This document shows positions 60,005 through 64,000 of a stretch of 64,000 nt of DNA, piece by piece. Made by a program: the position numbers and the translations under genes. Under the pieces are notes generated by a model. The model saw only the letters and a program-made list of their open reading frames with translations. It had not been told where the DNA came from and did not search any database. The stretch covers positions 62,001 to 126,000 of the forward strand of contig NZ_JAEMVC010000001.1 in assembly GCF_029215985.1 (NCBI RefSeq). The letters run 5' to 3'. The number at the start of each line of letters is the position of its first letter. The first letter of the stretch is position 1. Source of the stretch: Sulfurimonas sp. SAG-AH-194-C21 (lineage in GTDB: Bacteria > Campylobacterota > Campylobacteria > Campylobacterales > Sulfurimonadaceae).

Positions 60005-61222
60005 CTATTCTTTTAAAGCCATAATATCATGCACATAAGAGGATTTTCTCATACCGATGAGTATATAATCGATACTCTCGCGTTCTAATAAAAACTTTAA
60101 AGCACATTCTTGTAAAGATGAAGTACATGCATTAAGCTGTGCTTTTAATTGTACTCTTGTACTTTTAGAGCATTCATGTGCTACCATCTTTCTGTACTCT
60201 TTTAAAAACATATCAACATAGGTAAAGAGTGTCGCAAAATTCTGTTCATCCATACCTTCTAGACTTTTTTGAATATGAGGTATAATCTGAGAATATAAGA
60301 AACTGTCATAGTCTCCTATCCATCCATATTTATGCTTATTTTCATCTAACTGCTCTATTAGATTATAAAGTGATTGTAACTCATCATTATCACTTATTTC
60401 AAGTAGCTCATTTAGATGATTATAGTACTCACTACTTTCATCATAATCTGCAAGTCTGTACATCAACTCACCATCTTGAGCATTTAAAGGACGATTTACT
60501 AAAACTCTCAGTCCATTATTTTTAGCCCATGCTGCACATTTTAAACCCTCTGTCTCAAGCATATTTATTGGGAGTTGAATTGTTGTAAAACTATGTCTAT
60601 CATTTCCAGCTATCTCAGCTGCTTTATCAGCTAACGTTATTAAATCTTCATAAGGTAAAAATTCAATATCATTGTGTGCTTTAGAGAAACTGTTTGAACT
60701 AATTCCATAACTTTTAATAGTTCCATTTTCTACCTGCTCTTCAAGAGCCACAAATACATCAAAAATTCTGTCAAACATATTATCTAGTGCTTCATCATGC
60801 GGCATTTTTTTGTTTAAGGCATTAAAAATATAATATTCAGGATTATGTAGTAAGTAGCAGTCAATTGTAGTGAGTTCTAAACGCAGGAGTGACTTTTCTA
60901 GTTGGTCAAGCATAAATGACTTGCTTATAGAGTGAAAACAAGACTCAGAGTACTCTACAACATCCTCAAAAGGATCTTCTTTATGTGCTAACATATTTGA
61001 GCCTTGAATGTAACCAAACTTACTCACTATTTCAACTGCATCTCTTGTGTCATCATCAAAATGTCTCAGTGCTTTTGCAATAGCCTTTTCAGAAGCACCA
61101 TCCATATAATTACTAGATGTGTCTATCAGTCTAACACCTGCTTCAACAGCATCTATAATAGCTTGTACATGCTCTGGGTTTTCGTCAGTTACGCGGTAAG
61201 TTCCAAATGCGAAATTACTCAT
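60005..61222 (-). CDS. aldo/keto reductase-family protein
   Basis: FGTYRV...GVRLIDTSSNYMDGASEKAIAKAL; YLLHNPE; SYGISSNSF. Confidence 0.8.
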   Translation of the reverse strand: MSNFAFGTYRVTDENPEHVQAIIDAVEAGVRLIDTSSNYMDGASEKAIAKALRHFDDDTRDAVEIVSKFGYIQGSNMLAHKEDPFEDVVEYSESCFHSISKSFMLDQLEKSLLRLELTTIDCYLLHNPEYYIFNALNKKMPHDEALDNMFDRIFDVFVALEEQVENGTIKSYGISSNSFSKAHNDIEFLPYEDLITLADKAAEIAGNDRHSFTTIQLPINMLETEGLKCAAWAKNNGLRVLVNRPLNAQDGELMYRLADYDESSEYYNHLNELLEISDNDELQSLYNLIEQLDENKHKYGWIGDYDSFLYSQIIPHIQKSLEGMDEQNFATLFTYVDMFLKEYRKMVAHECSKSTRVQLKAQLNACTSSLQECALKFLLERESIDYILIGMRKSSYVHDIMALKE

Positions 61223-61292
61223 TTTTTCTCTCTTTATAAAAGTATTTTAGAATTAGGAAGTCCTCTTTGATTGAGGGTAAAATTAAAGGGGT

Positions 61293-61316
61293 TAAACGCA
61301 GGATAACCTGCGTTTA
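61293..61316 (-). terminator. terminator-like hairpin after rplQ
   Basis: TAAACGCAGG ATAA CCTGCGTTTA, perfect 10-bp stem. Confidence 0.65.
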
Positions 61317-61333
61317 GATTTAAAAAGTAGTAA

Positions 61334-61684
61334 TTATACTAGCTCGATAAATGCCATTGTAGTAGCATCACCACGACGAATTCTAGTTCTAATAATTCTA
61401 GTATATCCACCAGCACGATCAACATACTTAGGAGCGATTTCATTTACTAGTTTTTTAGTAGCTTCTTTACTTTGAAGCGCAGCAAATACTGATCTGTGAG
61501 CATTAGAGTCATTCTTACCAGCAATTGTGATAAGTTTTTCTACGTATGAACGTAGCTCTTTTGCTTTAATAGCAGTAGTTTCGATTTTTCCATGTTCTAT
61601 TAACGAAATACTAAGGTTCATAAGAAGTGCAGCTCTATGTGTACTTGTACGACCTAGTTTACGATATCCATGACGGTGTCTCAT
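61334..61684 (-). CDS. rplQ: 50S ribosomal protein L17
   Basis: [24 protein letters not shown]. Confidence 0.97.
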   Translation of the reverse strand: MRHRHGYRKLGRTSTHRAALLMNLSISLIEHGKIETTAIKAKELRSYVEKLITIAGKNDSNAHRSVFAALQSKEATKKLVNEIAPKYVDRAGGYTRIIRTRIRRGDATTMAFIELV

Positions 61685-61697
61685 ATCTAATCCTCTA

Positions 61698-62696
61698 TTA
61701 AGCTTGTAAAGCTTCTATTTTCTTTTTTAACGCAGTAACTACGTCATCAGCTAAGTCAGCGCCAACTGCAAAACCGAACTCTTGAACTTTTTCAACGATT
61801 TCATCGTATGATTTTTTTCCAAGATTTTTAACATTTTTCAAGTCATTTGTACTCATAAGTGTAATTTCACCTATTAGTTTAATGTTTGAACGATCAAGAC
61901 AGTTAAAACTACGAGCACTTAAACCTAAACTATCAATGTTAGTAGTTAGTTTTTTAAGATCTGGTGACTCTTCAACTCTCTCTATTGTTACAGGTGCTTT
62001 AATACTAATCTCAGAGTTAAATACAGCAAGTTGTGCGTACATAACTTCTAAAGAGTTTCTAAATGCATCTACAGGAGTAATTTGACCATCAGTTTTAATT
62101 CTTAAAATTACTCTTTCAAAGTTAGGATTGTCTTCTACAAGAACATTCTCAATTTTGTAAGTAGCGCTTCTAACTGGAGTGAAAAATGCATCTAAAGCGA
62201 TATAACCATCTTCTAACTCTTCATAAGTATCTTCACTAGGAACATACCCAATACCTTGAGCAATTTTAATGCTAAAGTTAAGAGTTGAATCTTCATTTAA
62301 AGTAGCAAGTGGAGCATCTGGTGTTACCACTTCAACTTCATCGCAACTTAAGTCAGAACCTTTAATAGTACAAGGGCCTGCGAAGCTATAGTTAACTTCT
62401 GTCTCTGTCGCATCATCATTTAGTTTAAAACGAATTTCTTTAAGATTTAAAATAAAATCTGAAATGTCTTCAAGCATACCGCGCACTGAGTCAAACTCAT
62501 GCTTAGCACCCTCGATTTTAATAGCAATTGGTGCATAACCAACTGAGCTACTTAATAGAAAACGGCGAAGTGGATGAGCTAAAGAGATAGCATAACCCGT
62601 TTCAAATGGGTATGCAATTATGTTAGCTTCATTTTCACTAATCTGTTCTACCTCAAACTCTTGTGGAGCAAGTGGAGTAGTTTTAATTTTTTTCAT
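61698..62696 (-). CDS. rpoA: DNA-directed RNA polymerase subunit alpha
   Basis: [24 protein letters not shown]-terminal [17 protein letters not shown]. Confidence 0.97.
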   Translation of the reverse strand: MKKIKTTPLAPQEFEVEQISENEANIIAYPFETGYAISLAHPLRRFLLSSSVGYAPIAIKIEGAKHEFDSVRGMLEDISDFILNLKEIRFKLNDDATETEVNYSFAGPCTIKGSDLSCDEVEVVTPDAPLATLNEDSTLNFSIKIAQGIGYVPSEDTYEELEDGYIALDAFFTPVRSATYKIENVLVEDNPNFERVILRIKTDGQITPVDAFRNSLEVMYAQLAVFNSEISIKAPVTIERVEESPDLKKLTTNIDSLGLSARSFNCLDRSNIKLIGEITLMSTNDLKNVKNLGKKSYDEIVEKVQEFGFAVGADLADDVVTALKKKIEALQA

Positions 62697-62723
62697 ATAT
62701 TAACGCCCTTTTTTTATTAATTA

Positions 62724-63350
62724 CTATTTAGAGTAAAGCTCAACGATTAAACGTTCTTCAACTGGGATAACAACTTCTTCACGCTCTGGTAAACGAGTAA
62801 AAATACCGTAAACCTTTTCAGCATCGATGTCAACCCAAGGAGCAAGACCAGTTTGGTTTGTTAATTCAATTGCACGAACGATCTGTGCATTTGTTTTACT
62901 TGCTTCTTTAACTTCAATCTTTTGACCCGGTTTAACGCGGTAAGAAGGAATGTCAAGTTTTTTACCATCTACTAAGATGTGACCGTGAGTTGTAAGTTGA
63001 CGAGCGAATCTACGAGTAGATGCGAATCCCATTCTATAAACAACATTATCAAGTCTGCTTTCGATAAGTGTAATAAGGTTTGTACCTGTATTTCCACTAC
63101 GACGTTTTGCTTCTACGAATAAAGCACGAAAGCCTTTTTCAGAAACACCATACATGAATTTAGCTTTTTGCTTTTCATTAAGTTGTAAACCATACTCAGA
63201 AACTTTCTTACGTCTTTGACCATGTTGACCAGGACCGTAAGGTCTTTTTTCTAATGCAGATTTACCCGCTAAACGACGCTCACCTTTTAAGTTAAGGCTT
63301 ACACCGAATCTTCTTTCGATTTTTTCTACTGGACCTCTATATCTTGCCAT
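62724..63350 (-). CDS. rpsD: 30S ribosomal protein S4
   Basis: [16 protein letters not shown]...[14 protein letters not shown]. Confidence 0.97.
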   Translation of the reverse strand: MARYRGPVEKIERRFGVSLNLKGERRLAGKSALEKRPYGPGQHGQRRKKVSEYGLQLNEKQKAKFMYGVSEKGFRALFVEAKRRSGNTGTNLITLIESRLDNVVYRMGFASTRRFARQLTTHGHILVDGKKLDIPSYRVKPGQKIEVKEASKTNAQIVRAIELTNQTGLAPWVDIDAEKVYGIFTRLPEREEVVIPVEERLIVELYSK

Positions 63351-63361
63351 CAGTAATCTCC

Positions 63362-63754
63362 TTAAACTCTACGACGCTTAGGTGCGCGACAACCATTGTG
63401 TGGTAATGGTGTAACATCTTTCATAAATGTTACACGGATTCCTTCGATTGCACCAACAGCTTTAACTGCAGTCTCACGACCTGAACCAGGACCTTGAACT
63501 TTAATACCAAGTTCTTTAATACCATGTACTTGTGCTTTTGCTACAGCATCTTCAGTTGCAGCTTGCGCAGCAAATGGAGTTGACTTTTTAGAACCCTTGA
63601 AACCAAGTGAACCAGCAGAACTCCAAGCAATCATGTTACCCATTTCATCTGTAATTGTTACAAGTGTATTGTTAAATGATGCAGCAATGTGGCAGATACC
63701 ACGTGCAATATTTTTCTTTACTACTTTTTTTCTAACAGCTTTTCTTTTTGCCAT
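63362..63754 (-). CDS. rpsK: 30S ribosomal protein S11
   Basis: [10 protein letters not shown]-type [28 protein letters not shown]. Confidence 0.97.
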   Translation of the reverse strand: MAKRKAVRKKVVKKNIARGICHIAASFNNTLVTITDEMGNMIAWSSAGSLGFKGSKKSTPFAAQAATEDAVAKAQVHGIKELGIKVQGPGSGRETAVKAVGAIEGIRVTFMKDVTPLPHNGCRAPKRRRV

Positions 63755-63765
63755 ACTATTAATCC

Positions 63766-64000
63766 TTACGCAGCGCCGACAGTCTTACGTTTACCCTTAC
63801 GAGTACGCGCATTTGTCTTTGTTTTTTGACCACGACATGGAAGACCACGACGGTGACGAATTCCTCTATATGAACCTAAATCCATAAGAGCTTTAATATC
63901 CATAGCTACTTTCTTACGTAAATCACCTTCCACCATATGGCTTTTGCGGATTTCAGCAGTAATTGCAGCAACATCAGCTTCGTTTAATTCGAAAACTCTT
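63766..64000 (-). CDS. rpsM: 30S ribosomal protein S13, 5' end outside window
   Basis: Minus-strand frame ending ...[17 protein letters not shown]; downstream of rpsK. Confidence 0.93.
   Translation of the reverse strand, partial: RVFELNEADVAAITAEIRKSHMVEGDLRKKVAMDIKALMDLGSYRGIRHRRGLPCRGQKTKTNARTRKGKRKTVGAA

Overview
This window looks like the chromosome of a Sulfurimonas-like member of the Campylobacterota (Epsilonproteobacteria), judged from gene content, AT-rich composition and gene order. It is mostly core genome: GGDEF/EAL signalling genes, rsmG, alr, ispG, dnaB, comEC-like, glcD, priA, type IV pilin-like genes, flgBC-fliE, ftsI, panC and prfB; then the long minus-strand block fusA-rpsG-rpsL-rpoC-rpoB-rplL-rplJ-rplA-rplK-nusG-secE-tRNA-Trp-rpmG-tuf-tRNA(Thr,Gly,Tyr,Thr); then an HD-GYP/class-II PDE fusion, yaaA, selO, tkt, ispA, panD, murE, nifU-like and rplQ-rpoA-rpsD-rpsK-rpsM. 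I saw no CRISPR array, prophage or transposase. The observations most worth following up are: (1) an over-represented octamer, AAACGCAG, in both orientations, once as a perfect inverted repeat in a terminator-like hairpin, as DNA uptake sequences often are; (2) a scrambled priA 5' end, with no ATG/GTG/TTG for the N-terminal domain, a diverged remnant of a second priA start next to the pilin genes, and two tiny ORFs between them; (3) an intergenic locus at 51.3-51.5 kb where two promoter-like/5' regions face each other around a strong terminator, suggesting an undescribed small RNA; (4) a GAF-HD-GYP protein fused to a class-II (CpdP-like) cyclic-nucleotide phosphodiesterase domain; (5) a HEPN/MNT toxin-antitoxin pair between ispG and dnaB. 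All calls are by eye; no searches or folding programs were run.
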